Assembly: GCA_027491915.1 (NCBI GenBank)
Contig: JAOZGC010000004.1
Coordinates: 1 to 64,000, forward strand
DNA from: Thermoproteota archaeon
Lineage (GTDB): Archaea > Korarchaeota > Korarchaeia > Korarchaeales > Korarchaeaceae
DNA: 64,000 nucleotides
Direction of reading: 5' to 3'
The position numbers and the translations under genes were made by a program. This document shows positions 33,406 through 41,042 of the stretch, piece by piece; within the stretch, counting starts at the first letter, position 1, and every line of letters starts with the position of its first letter. The notes below the pieces were generated by a model. That model saw only the letters and a list, made by a program, of their open reading frames with translations. It made no database searches and was not told the origin of the DNA.

Positions 33406-34785
33406 TCACTCCCCCCTTCTCTTTCTCTTCGTTGCCAGGATGCCTATCAGGGCCAGAGGATACATGGCGTACAGGTAGGGGTGAACGGGCCCCGATTCTA
33501 TCCAGACCATCATGGCGCTGGTCAGTATCCCGTTGAACGCGGCGAATATCCCCCTTCTATTCCTGGGCGTCGAGGAGGCGAGCCGGAACACCGCGCCCCC
33601 AATCAGCCCTATGGCCAGGGGTACCAGGACCACCCCTGCCGCGCCGAAGTCTATCCAGATCGGTCCTACCAGGGAGGTGGTGTAGGCCACTGGCCTGCCG
33701 ACGGCGGCCTCTCCCGTCAGCGGTCCGATCAGGGGCCTGGGGATCCCCATCATGGTGAGTATCGGATTGAGGAAGAGGAGCACCCCCCAGCTCCTCCCCG
33801 CGGGGCCGTAATCCTTCAGGACGAGCGTCAGGCAGTGGAGGGTGAACCCGGCCCGACTGACGGAGACGTACCAGGGGTCGCCAGCCAGCCCCATCTTCGC
33901 CATGAGTATCATCTTCTGCCCGACGAACAGCGCGGCCATGGGGAGGGCCAGCAGGACCACCACCGTCCTGGCCCTTATGGAACCCATCATCCACATCGTC
34001 AGCACCAAGGTGCCGAGGGCGACGAACACGTCCAACCTGAATCCGGATGGGAACGTGAGCGCCACCGTGCCGACGGCGAGAGCTGCCTGGAGGGCGATCT
34101 CCCCCCCTCTGTCCAGGGTCCCCTCCTCCCTGAGGGCGGCCGCGGCGGCCGAGATCGCTCCGACGCCGAGCACAAACGCCGAGTAGCTGAGGGACCATAT
34201 CTCGTCGTGTCTCCTCAGCTCCGGATACAGGAGGGGTATGCTTCCCCTGGAGAAGTAGCTGTAGGCCAGCCCGACGATCCCCATCGAGACCAGAGGGAGG
34301 GCGAAGTGGGTCAACCTCTTGGGCCCTGGCGGCCTTATCTCCCCCATCCTGCCGGCGACCCGCTCCCCGAGCAGGAGGCCCGCCACGTAGCTGGATATGC
34401 CGATGGTCCAAAGAAATAACCCCAGAACTTCCGTTTCCGGATAGAGCACGGGAAGTGGGCTTATCAGCGCGAGGACGACGTAAACCGCGAACAGGAGGGG
34501 GATCAACACGTGGGGCGACAGGAATCCCCTCCTCTCGACCGCCCACCTGAGCGGCCTCAGGATAAGGCTCTCCCTGAAGGCGGTCGCAGCGGGAGAGGTG
34601 ACGCGGGCGATCCTCTCCTCTACCTCCTCCAGGACGGAGGCCGCCCGCCCGCCCGGTGAGGCGACCCCCCCCAGCGCGCCGGCCGCCCCGAACAGGACGC
34701 CGGCCAGCCTCTCGCCCAGATACAATTCCACGTCTAGGATCGACCAGAGAACCCTGAGGAGCAAGCTGTCGTCCGCAAGGCCCAA
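33406..34785 (-). CDS. Multi-spanning membrane protein resembling oligosaccharide repeat-unit polymerase
   Basis: The 459-aa protein has about 11-12 hydrophobic segments from residue 95 on, a large N-terminal cytoplasmic region, a conserved-looking FPSGFRLDVFVALGTLVL, and a C-terminal TSLVGPIWIDFGAAGVVLVPLAIGL. That last motif (T..G...DFG..G) resembles Wzy/O-antigen polymerase families. It probably polymerises or transfers surface glycans, but no glycosyltransferase genes adjoin it. It is the last of three minus-strand genes in a compact string. Confidence 0.65.
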   Translation of the reverse strand: MGLADDSLLLRVLWSILDVELYLGERLAGVLFGAAGALGGVASPGGRAASVLEEVEERIARVTSPAATAFRESLILRPLRWAVERRGFLSPHVLIPLLFAVYVVLALISPLPVLYPETEVLGLFLWTIGISSYVAGLLLGERVAGRMGEIRPPGPKRLTHFALPLVSMGIVGLAYSYFSRGSIPLLYPELRRHDEIWSLSYSAFVLGVGAISAAAAALREEGTLDRGGEIALQAALAVGTVALTFPSGFRLDVFVALGTLVLTMWMMGSIRARTVVVLLALPMAALFVGQKMILMAKMGLAGDPWYVSVSRAGFTLHCLTLVLKDYGPAGRSWGVLLFLNPILTMMGIPRPLIGPLTGEAAVGRPVAYTTSLVGPIWIDFGAAGVVLVPLAIGLIGGAVFRLASSTPRNRRGIFAAFNGILTSAMMVWIESGPVHPYLYAMYPLALIGILATKRKRRGE

Positions 34786-34792
34786 TCGAGAC

Positions 34793-35653
34793 TCACCCCT
34801 CCTCCCCGAACGTCGTGGACACCCTCACGTACCTGACCCCCGGCATGGACCTGATGTCCCTCAGGATCTCCGCCTTGACGCCCATGGAGACCTCTCCCTC
34901 CATGACCACCTTGAAGTTCAGGTCGTACGCCAGGACCTGTCCCCTCCCCAGGAAGGATTCCAAGATGTGCGTCGCTCTGCCCACATCACCCAGCGGGACG
35001 TCCTGGAAGGACAGATAGAGAGGGTAGTCTACCGAGCCTGCGAACCGGATTAGACCCCCAGAAAAGCGGTTCAACACGGTCTCCAACCAGTACACCGGAA
35101 TCCGCCCCTCCCTTATTCCCTCCAGCATCGCCTCGTCGATCAGCTTGAAATTCACGTAGATCCGAGCCCTCGCACCCGCATCCCGGATGAACCCCAAGAT
35201 TCTCTCCCCAAGGGACTCGATCTCGGAGAGGTTTTCCAACCTCCTGGGGCCGACGTAGACCACCATCTTGTTCGCCGCCCTGGTCGCCCTGACCCTCACG
35301 TACAGGGGATCAAGCTCCAGCGGCACCGGTTCCTTCAGCTTCTGATCGTCGGAGTAGACCACCAGGCTCTCTCCGTCCCCCCCGAAGAGGACCGAGTACC
35401 GGTATGAGCGCACCACCATTCCCGTCACGTTGATCACGCTGCCGTTGCTCTCCATACCGTAGGCGCTGCCCTCGAGCGAGAATCCCCTGTCTCTGTAAAA
35501 CCTGGCCACGTAGGCCAGCGAAGTACCGGTTCCTATGTCGCCCTCGTAGAACGACTCGTAATCCGCCCTCATGACGGCGGACGCAGCCAAGAAGACTATA
35601 ATCGCCAGATCCAGCGAGACAGCGATCAGCCTGCCGAGCCTCAAGGAGATCAC
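34793..35653 (-). CDS. Membrane-anchored protein of unknown function (A)
   Basis: The 286-aa protein has one N-terminal hydrophobic anchor (about 9-27) and an otherwise soluble, mixed alpha/beta extracytoplasmic part with two N-x-S/T sequons (NGS, NVT, about 69-76). The C-terminal 60 residues (SFLGRGQVLAYDLNFKVVMEG...VRYVRVS) have a beta-alpha-beta pattern resembling the end of the neighbouring gene product, suggesting paralogy. No catalytic motif recognised. It is 7 nt upstream of the polymerase-like gene and 4 nt downstream of the next gene. Confidence 0.7.
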   Translation of the reverse strand: MISLRLGRLIAVSLDLAIIVFLAASAVMRADYESFYEGDIGTGTSLAYVARFYRDRGFSLEGSAYGMESNGSVINVTGMVVRSYRYSVLFGGDGESLVVYSDDQKLKEPVPLELDPLYVRVRATRAANKMVVYVGPRRLENLSEIESLGERILGFIRDAGARARIYVNFKLIDEAMLEGIREGRIPVYWLETVLNRFSGGLIRFAGSVDYPLYLSFQDVPLGDVGRATHILESFLGRGQVLAYDLNFKVVMEGEVSMGVKAEILRDIRSMPGVRYVRVSTTFGEEG

Positions 35654-35657
35654 CTCC

Positions 35658-36491
35658 TCAGCAGGATCGCCTCACCTCGATCAGCCTCATACCGTGCTCC
35701 AAGGCTAGCCTCTCGACGGCGTCCAAGTCCGCGTCGTGCCTGATCAGGACGAGCACCAGGCTGACGGAGAACCGGTGGTCGATCAGTCCGTACTCCCCCG
35801 ACACGATCTCCCGGACGGCGTCCTCAGCGCCGACCACGCTCCGAATTGGGCTGAACGTGTAGCTGACAACGGCCTCTCTCCCCGCCGTCCTCACCAGGAA
35901 GGCGCCCCTCCACCCGGCCAGCACGTCCGTCACGAGGCTCCCGGGTATGGCGCCCCTATCGGCGAGGAATCCGGAGTCGGCCAACACGAAGCACTCCAGG
36001 GCCCCCACCTCACGCAGGGCCGAGCACATCCTCGCGATCTCCCGAGCCTCAACCTCGCCCGTCGGGCTCTCCGGCCCCAGGGCCGCCAGATCGTAACCGT
36101 CCTCTCTCTTTGGATATATTTTGGTCCTTACTGGTATTCCATCTACAAATCTATAGGTAAAATCGTCGGATAGAATCACTGTATCATTTCGTATTGGGTC
36201 ATATAATATAAAATATTTGGAGGTCGCATATATCAACTTGCCCGAGAAGTTCCCGTACCCCCCCTCCCTCATGGCCGCCGTGACGGCGAGCCAGGCGTCG
36301 AAACCCCTCCTGGTGGTCCCAACGTAGGTGGCGTAGACCCCCCCGGCTTCGGCCCCCCTTATGTCGAAGTACCCGTCAGTTCCCCTCGGCGGGAAGCCGA
36401 GGACCAGGACGACCAGGGTCCCGGCCAGGGCCGCGTCTAGCGTCAGACCCGCCGTCCGGATCCGGACCAAAGGCTCACCGGACACCGGCAT
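35658..36491 (-). CDS. Membrane-anchored protein of unknown function (B), with AT-rich insert
   Basis: The 277-aa protein starts at ATG 36491 or the GTG two codons later. It has a single N-terminal anchor (about 17-32) and a C-terminal beta-alpha-beta end (FSVSLVLVLI...MRLIEVRR) like its neighbour. Codons for about residues 84-128 are markedly AT-rich (36121-36240: 40 G+C of 120), rich in ATA, TAT and AAA, unlike the rest of the gene. The frame stays open through it. Function unknown. Confidence 0.7.
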   Translation of the reverse strand: MPVSGEPLVRIRTAGLTLDAALAGTLVVLVLGFPPRGTDGYFDIRGAEAGGVYATYVGTTRRGFDAWLAVTAAMREGGYGNFSGKLIYATSKYFILYDPIRNDTVILSDDFTYRFVDGIPVRTKIYPKREDGYDLAALGPESPTGEVEAREIARMCSALREVGALECFVLADSGFLADRGAIPGSLVTDVLAGWRGAFLVRTAGREAVVSYTFSPIRSVVGAEDAVREIVSGEYGLIDHRFSVSLVLVLIRHDADLDAVERLALEHGMRLIEVRRSC

Positions 36492-36499
36492 TTCGCGGC

Positions 36500-36511
36500 G
36501 CAAATAAAAGT
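36500..36511. promoter_or_regulatory. TATA region for the polymer locus
   Basis: caaataaaag (36501-36510). Rightward it predicts a start near 36530, about 10 nt before ATG 36540. Leftward it predicts a start near 36480, so the minus-strand gene may begin at its internal GTG. Confidence 0.5.
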
Positions 36512-36539
36512 TGCAACTGGCCCGGGGGGAAGGTCCGGC

Positions 36540-37691
36540 ATGCTCGCCCTCCAGGGGGCTGCGAGGCGGCTCAGAGGGGGGTTCCTCCACCCCGTGTCCC
36601 TGCTGGCCCTCGGGTACCTCTCCATGGCGGCCGCAGCGCACCTAGAGGGCTTCGACCCGGGACCCGAGGCGGCGGCCTTCATGTTGGTCGGCGTGGGTTC
36701 TGCGGCCGCGGGATCGTGGTCGGCTAGGAGGTTCCCCTGGCTGGTCCCGCCGCTCGCCTCCCTATCATCGGCCGCGTACCTGCTCTCCCTCTTCTGGGGG
36801 ATCCTGGGTCCCGCCGCCGCGCTCCCGGCCGTCTCGATGGTGGCCGCGTTGTGGCTGATGCGGACGGCCCGCCCACCCGGGATTCGACTCGCGAGGCTGG
36901 TGTACCTGCTCGGGATCTCGCTGACGCTGGTAAATCCAATCCTCAACTTGACCTTCCTCGGCGGGCCACCAAGGTCGATCGAGCCGCCGCTCGAGGCGGC
37001 CGCCGGCCCGCTGCTCACCGCCCTCTCCTTCCCCTGGGTGCTGGCGGAGGTTCAAGCCAAGGATGGGAGGCGGGCCGGACTGATCCTCACAGCCCTGACC
37101 GCCGCGACCGCGTTGAGCACCGGTTTCAGGGCCGACGCCGTGGTTATCCTGCTAGAGGCGGCCCTGATCTGCGCCTCCAGAAACCGCCGCGGCGAGGCCG
37201 CGATGACGCTGGCGGCAGCCCTCCTCCTGTTCGTCGTGGTTGGGGTCCTCAGGGCCTCCTCCCATCCCGCGGCCGTCATGGCTTGGGATCCGGTCAGGAG
37301 GGCGGCCACCTCGATGGGATACTTCTACGAGCTGTCTTCTCTGTCCTGGCCCCTCGGGATATTTGAGGATCCACTGTTCCTCCTGAGGCAGTTTCGGCAC
37401 CCCTCCCAAGTGATAGGGAGGGGGATCCTCGGCAGGGGAACTGGCATAACGCCCACCGCCTTTGGGACCGACGTCGTGTCCTTCGGCCTGCCAGAGCTCA
37501 TCGTCGTCTGGTTCCTCTTGGGCTCCGCCCTGGAGGCGTTGGACGAGCGGCGGATCTCCGGGGATCCAAGGCCCCACTCGCTCGCCGCCTCCCTCATAAT
37601 AGTCTCTCTGGACGTCGGCCTGACGCAGGCGGTCCTGTTCGTCGTCCTGGCGGCCGCGGCCGCGGTCCGGGTCGGGGAAAGATCTTTATAG
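36540..37691 (+). CDS. Second multi-spanning polymerase-like membrane protein
   Basis: The 383-aa protein has 10-12 hydrophobic segments, a LSTGFRADAVVILLEAALI stretch comparable to SGFRLDVFVALGTLVL in the minus-strand polymerase-like protein, and a late TPTAFGTDVVSFGLPELIVVWFLLG segment comparable to its DFGAAG region. It therefore looks like a distant paralogue of the 33406-34785 product and like Wzy-type polymerases. Divergent from protein B. Function inferred only. Confidence 0.65.
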   Translation: MLALQGAARRLRGGFLHPVSLLALGYLSMAAAAHLEGFDPGPEAAAFMLVGVGSAAAGSWSARRFPWLVPPLASLSSAAYLLSLFWGILGPAAALPAVSMVAALWLMRTARPPGIRLARLVYLLGISLTLVNPILNLTFLGGPPRSIEPPLEAAAGPLLTALSFPWVLAEVQAKDGRRAGLILTALTAATALSTGFRADAVVILLEAALICASRNRRGEAAMTLAAALLLFVVVGVLRASSHPAAVMAWDPVRRAATSMGYFYELSSLSWPLGIFEDPLFLLRQFRHPSQVIGRGILGRGTGITPTAFGTDVVSFGLPELIVVWFLLGSALEALDERRISGDPRPHSLAASLIIVSLDVGLTQAVLFVVLAAAAAVRVGERSL

Positions 37692-37692
37692 G
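37684..37692 (+). promoter_or_regulatory. TATA box for eS8-gar1
   Basis: ctttatagg lies 32-40 nt upstream of the CTG start codon of eS8 and overlaps the end of the preceding gene. Predicted transcript start about 37715. Confidence 0.55.
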
Positions 37693-37723
37693 GGGATCGC
37701 CAACCCCGACCCCGGGTGAGCGG

Positions 37724-38128
37724 CTGCCAAAGTACTATCACGGACCCATCGCCATCAGGGGGAGGACCCCGACCGGAAGGAGGCTCAAGCTGGCCAGGGG
37801 AAAGAGGAAGAGGGAATCAGGCCGCGACCCGGCGAACACCAGGATAGGAGACAGGCTGGTCTCCCGCATAAGGGTCATGGGAGGGGGAACAAAGCTCAGG
37901 CTCCTCTCGGACGACCTGGTTAACGTCGCCATACCCAGCACCGGCGAGACCAGGAGGGCCAGGATACTTGACCTGGTGGACAATCCGGCCAACAGGTACA
38001 TGACGAGGAGGAAGATCATAACCAAGGGGACCCTCTTGAAGACCGAGCTGGGCCTGGCCAGGGTTTCGTCCCGCCCCGGACAGGACGGGGTGTTGAACGC
38101 CGTCCTAGTGGAAGAGAGCTCTTCTTGA
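37724..38128 (+). CDS. rps8e: Small subunit ribosomal protein eS8, apparent CTG start
   Basis: The 134-aa protein matches eS8 throughout: RTPTGRRLKLARGKRKRESGRDP, RVMGGGTKLRLLSDDLVNV, NPANRYMTRRKIITKGTLLKTELG and the C-terminal SRPGQDGVLNAVLVE. No ATG, GTG or TTG occurs in frame before residue 52. The only candidate matching the family's N-terminus is CTG 37724, 3 nt after GGTGAG (37715-37720) and about 10 nt after the predicted transcript start. Its stop overlaps gar1 as TTGA. Confidence 0.92.
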   Translation: MPKYYHGPIAIRGRTPTGRRLKLARGKRKRESGRDPANTRIGDRLVSRIRVMGGGTKLRLLSDDLVNVAIPSTGETRRARILDLVDNPANRYMTRRKIITKGTLLKTELGLARVSSRPGQDGVLNAVLVEESSS

Positions 38129-38424
38129 CGGCGATTCCCTTGAAGCCGATGGGAATAGTGCTGAAAGTCACTAGATCCCGAAACTTTCTGGTTAGATCAA
38201 CCGGTCCAATTCGGGGAGACCCGAAGGACCTGCTCGTCGTGGACCGAGATCTCAGGGTGGTTGGAGTCGTCAGAGACGTCATAGGCCCCGTCTCGAGGCC
38301 CTACATACTGGTCAAGGTACTCCTGCCTCTGGAAGAGGCCGGATCCCTGGTGGGGGAGAAACTGTATCTCCCGTCCAGGAGGGAGATCTCCGAGATCCGG
38401 GCTCGAGGGTCTCCCAAGATTTAA
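38125..38424 (+). CDS. gar1: H/ACA RNP protein Gar1
   Basis: The 99-aa beta-barrel protein has the Gar1 pattern: PMGIVLKVTRSRNFLVRS, VVGVVRDVIGPVSRPYILVKV. It binds Cbf5 and aids substrate turnover in RNA-guided pseudouridylation. TTG start overlapping the eS8 stop. A T6 run follows 15 nt after its stop. Confidence 0.93.
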   Translation: MTAIPLKPMGIVLKVTRSRNFLVRSTGPIRGDPKDLLVVDRDLRVVGVVRDVIGPVSRPYILVKVLLPLEEAGSLVGEKLYLPSRREISEIRARGSPKI

Positions 38425-38427
38425 AGC
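38419..38427 (+). promoter_or_regulatory. TATA box for the small cysteine protein gene
   Basis: gatttaaagc lies about 38-45 nt upstream of ATG 38464, predicting a leader of about 15 nt. It overlaps the gar1 stop. Confidence 0.45.
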
Positions 38428-38439
38428 ATCTCGGTATCA

Positions 38440-38445
38440 TTTTTT
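38440..38445 (+). terminator. Oligo-T terminator after gar1
   Basis: Six consecutive T residues on the coding strand, 16 nt after the gar1 stop, fit an archaeal intrinsic terminator. They would lie just upstream of the next gene's transcript start. Confidence 0.5.
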
Positions 38446-38463
38446 GATGAGGAGTCCCGGGAT

Positions 38464-38649
38464 ATGGTCGGCGACGGCCTTAGACCTCGCGCCGAACCGG
38501 CGGAGCGGGGGGAAGGGGAGGACCTCCGGTGGGCCATCTCTACCCTCCTGAGAATACCGTGTTACACCTGCCCAGAACTGGAAAAATGCGTCCCGGATAA
38601 GGCGGCCACCTGCGGGAAGCTGTCCGCCGTCATAGACGGGGACCCCTGA
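38464..38649 (+). CDS. Small cysteine-motif protein resembling the C-terminus of RPC34/RPC6
   Basis: The 61-aa protein has a charged N-terminal half, then IPCYTCPELEKC...C with cysteines at 33, 36, 42 and 50 (C-x2-C-x5-C-x7-C). The C-terminal Fe-S motif of Pol III subunit RPC34 is C-x2-C-x5-C-x8-C. It could be a minimal archaeal transcription cofactor or simply a metal-binding small protein; the winged-helix domains of RPC34 are absent. It has its own TATA box. The 3' end overlaps trm1 by 20 nt, tail to tail. Confidence 0.6.
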   Translation: MVGDGLRPRAEPAERGEGEDLRWAISTLLRIPCYTCPELEKCVPDKAATCGKLSAVIDGDP

Positions 38650-39814
38650 CAGCCCTGATCACCTCCTCAATCGGGGCATCCGTTTTCACACACTTCGGGC
38701 AGAAATGGGTTCTGGCGGCCTTATATCCGGAAGCCCTCAACTCCTCGACCACCCTGCCCGGGGAGGGGGAAGAGACCTTCAACCTCCCGCCGAGGAAATC
38801 TAGATCGTGGTAGAGGGGAGGGAGGTTCGCCTCTTCCCTCAGGCGGCTGACCAGCCAGCCAGCCTCCCCGCCGGATCCCCCGGGTAGCCTGTCGGCCACC
38901 CGACCAACGAAATCTTCGTCGACGGTGGGTCCTATCCACAGGGGGCCGCAGAGCGACATCTTCTCGCCGCAGAGCTGGCACCTCCCTATCTCCGGGGGGC
39001 CCACCCCTCCCCCCACGATCTTCCAGCTCCCACACTTTCGGCAGTACTCCACCCACCCCAGGGACTCCTCCAACATGTCGCTTGCCCTGCTGGCTCCGAG
39101 TCCCACCTCCAGGTAGGCCCTCACATAGTGGCCCGAGGCGTATGACAGGAGGGGGCGGAGCCACCTGCCCCCCCCGGCGGCCACCCTGGCCGCGGCCCCC
39201 AGGAGGGACCTGACCCCCAACTCCCTGAAGAAAGGGGGCTTACCGCGGCAGAACACCCCGTAAACCCGGGCCAGTTTCTTGGGATAGACGGCGAACAGAT
39301 TGGGGGTGTCCGTCGCCGTCAGCCCGACGACCCCCCTCGACCTCACCGAGCACAGGGCGGAGTCCACGTAGGGCATTGGGGTGCCATACGGGTCCACGTC
39401 CACGAAGTCGAGCCTCCGCCTGGCCGCGGCCAGGCCGTACATGAGGACCCTCGCGTCCCCCAGGGAGATGCGAACTCTTCCCTCCAAGCCGTTCAGCCTG
39501 ACGTTCCTCTGCATGACGTAGACTGCCAGGGGATTGGAGTCGTTGGCCAGGACCTCGTCCACGTCCGTCTCGGCGGCGAACCTCAGCGCCCTCACTCCCG
39601 AGGCCGCCATGACGTCCGCGACTCTCCCCCATCCCCTCTCCGAGACCCCCCACCTCACCGCGGCGACCGCTATGTCCCTGTTCTCCCTCATTGCAGGGTT
39701 GTAGAAGGCTGCCGACCTGCTCAGGGGGCCCTTGGACGACCCCTCCACCTCCCGGGCGTAGAAGCTCACCGCCCCCTCCTCGTACATCTTAAGGGATATG
39801 GAGAGCGCGCCCAT
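38630..39814 (-). CDS. trm1: tRNA (guanine26-N2)-dimethyltransferase Trm1
   Basis: The 394-aa enzyme has an early EGAVSFYAREVEG and the FYNPAMRENRDI motif typical of Trm1. Its SAM-domain motif is MAASGVRALRFAAE and its catalytic motif is DVDPYGTPMPYVDSAL. A C-terminal zinc cluster contains CRKCGSW...CQLCGEKMSLCGPLW. It methylates G26 in tRNA. A start three codons in (from MYEEG) is possible. Predicted leader about 8 nt from the TATA box at 39842-39852. Confidence 0.95.
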   Translation of the reverse strand: MGALSISLKMYEEGAVSFYAREVEGSSKGPLSRSAAFYNPAMRENRDIAVAAVRWGVSERGWGRVADVMAASGVRALRFAAETDVDEVLANDSNPLAVYVMQRNVRLNGLEGRVRISLGDARVLMYGLAAARRRLDFVDVDPYGTPMPYVDSALCSVRSRGVVGLTATDTPNLFAVYPKKLARVYGVFCRGKPPFFRELGVRSLLGAAARVAAGGGRWLRPLLSYASGHYVRAYLEVGLGASRASDMLEESLGWVEYCRKCGSWKIVGGGVGPPEIGRCQLCGEKMSLCGPLWIGPTVDEDFVGRVADRLPGGSGGEAGWLVSRLREEANLPPLYHDLDFLGGRLKVSSPSPGRVVEELRASGYKAARTHFCPKCVKTDAPIEEVIRAVRGPRL

Positions 39815-39823
39815 GCCTCGGGG

Positions 39824-40384
39824 ATGAGATCTCGGGTGCCCGTTAAAAACTTCCTAATAAGGGGAAGGCCCGGATCGGGGAAATCGACGGCCATCTCGAT
39901 CATCGAGCTGGCTCTGCGGGAGCGAGGATACGAACCCTGCGGGATAAGGACCCCCGAGGTGAGGAGGGGGGGAAGGAGGATCGGGTTCCTCGTGGTCGAC
40001 CTGTCCACCGGCAGGAGTGAGGTGATGGCCTCCGTAGGGGTCGGCGGCCCCAGGGTCGGCAGGTACTCAGTCCGCCTCCGGGAGTTCGAGTCCGTCGCGA
40101 TCGAGGCCCTCGATGCGTGCTCCTCCCGAGACGTAGCCCTCATAGACGAGGTTGGAAAGATGGAACTCCTGAGCCCGCGTTTCACGTACTCGGTCTCCCG
40201 GCTGATCGACTCAAGAATCCCTGTGGTGGCGACCGCTCCCTCATACGACCTTCCTTTCCTCGAGGAGCTGGTCTCCAGGCCGGACGTCGCCGTCTTTGTG
40301 GTCCGACGGGGCGATTCCGAGAGGGTGGCCCGGTCCGTGCTCCTCAAGCTGCTCGATCTGCTCAAGACCTCTTCGCGGCGATGA
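39824..40384 (+). CDS. Nucleoside-triphosphatase, THEP1 family
   Basis: The 186-aa P-loop protein has GRPGSGKST at 14-22, GIRTPEVRRGGRRIGF, and the Walker B ALIDEVGKMELLSPRF. These match the archaeal/eukaryotic THEP1 (NTPCR) family, which hydrolyses NTPs and may act on RNA or nucleotides. The initiation ATG is 9 nt from the divergent trm1 ATG. The 3' end overlaps fibrillarin by 23 nt, tail to tail. Confidence 0.92.
   Translation: MRSRVPVKNFLIRGRPGSGKSTAISIIELALRERGYEPCGIRTPEVRRGGRRIGFLVVDLSTGRSEVMASVGVGGPRVGRYSVRLREFESVAIEALDACSSRDVALIDEVGKMELLSPRFTYSVSRLIDSRIPVVATAPSYDLPFLEELVSRPDVAVFVVRRGDSERVARSVLLKLLDLLKTSSRR
39842..39852 (-). promoter_or_regulatory. TATA box for trm1, inside the THEP1 coding sequence
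   Basis: The minus strand reads GGAAGTTTTTAACGG, placing transcription start near 39822, about 8 nt before the trm1 ATG. It lies within the first codons of the divergent NTPase gene. Confidence 0.45.
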
Positions 40385-41042
40385 TGGCGTGTTTCGGGTA
40401 GAACGGACCCAGATCGATAAGCTCCAGCGGCCTCAGCCCTCCCCTCCTCAGCTCTTCCCTTATCCCCTCGTAGACCTCCTTAGGGGGGAGTCGCACGTCG
40501 ACACTGCTGGCCTTGACCGCCAAGATGACGTGACCCCCGTCCTTGAGGTAGAACTCGGAGTTCTCGACGACGATCCTGCCCTGGTCCGGCTGGGCCACGT
40601 CGGCGTACAGGACGTCCACCTCCTCGACCAGGTGGGCGTAGGACTCTGGCCTGCGGGCCGATCCCAGTATGGGGACTATGTTCTTCCTGACCCGGGCGAC
40701 CCTGAGGAGGTCTCTCATTGGCCGGTGGGCGACCTCCACTCCGTATATCACCCCTTCCCACCCGACCATATCGCTGAAGTGGGAGGCGGTCGTCCCGGAT
40801 GCTATTCCCAGGTATAGGATCTTGGTGCCTCGGGACACCGGCAGGGTCCTGATCCCCCTCAGGATGGCCGCCGCCGGCTTGGATCTGTGGGGGGACCATA
40901 TCCTGTATTCTCTGCCCGAAACCCTCCTGACGACCTCGTCATAGCTCCTGAACCCGGGAACCAGGTTTAAGGTCGCCAGCTGAGATCGGCCGTCCCTAAT
41001 TACGTAGACCCGGTCGAATCTCGGGTGGCGCCTAACCCTCAT
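40362..41042 (-). CDS. flpA: Fibrillarin-like rRNA/tRNA 2'-O-methyltransferase
   Basis: The 226-aa protein shows YRIWSPHRSKPAAAILRG, the SAM site ILYLGIASGTTASHFSDMVG, VEVAHRPMRDLL, and the catalytic VLYADVAQPDQ and VILAVKASSVD. It is the methyltransferase of box C/D RNPs. Its start overlaps the nop5 3' end by 11 nt, the usual archaeal operon pairing. Confidence 0.96.
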   Translation of the reverse strand: MRVRRHPRFDRVYVIRDGRSQLATLNLVPGFRSYDEVVRRVSGREYRIWSPHRSKPAAAILRGIRTLPVSRGTKILYLGIASGTTASHFSDMVGWEGVIYGVEVAHRPMRDLLRVARVRKNIVPILGSARRPESYAHLVEEVDVLYADVAQPDQGRIVVENSEFYLKDGGHVILAVKASSVDVRLPPKEVYEGIREELRRGGLRPLELIDLGPFYPKHAIIAAKRS

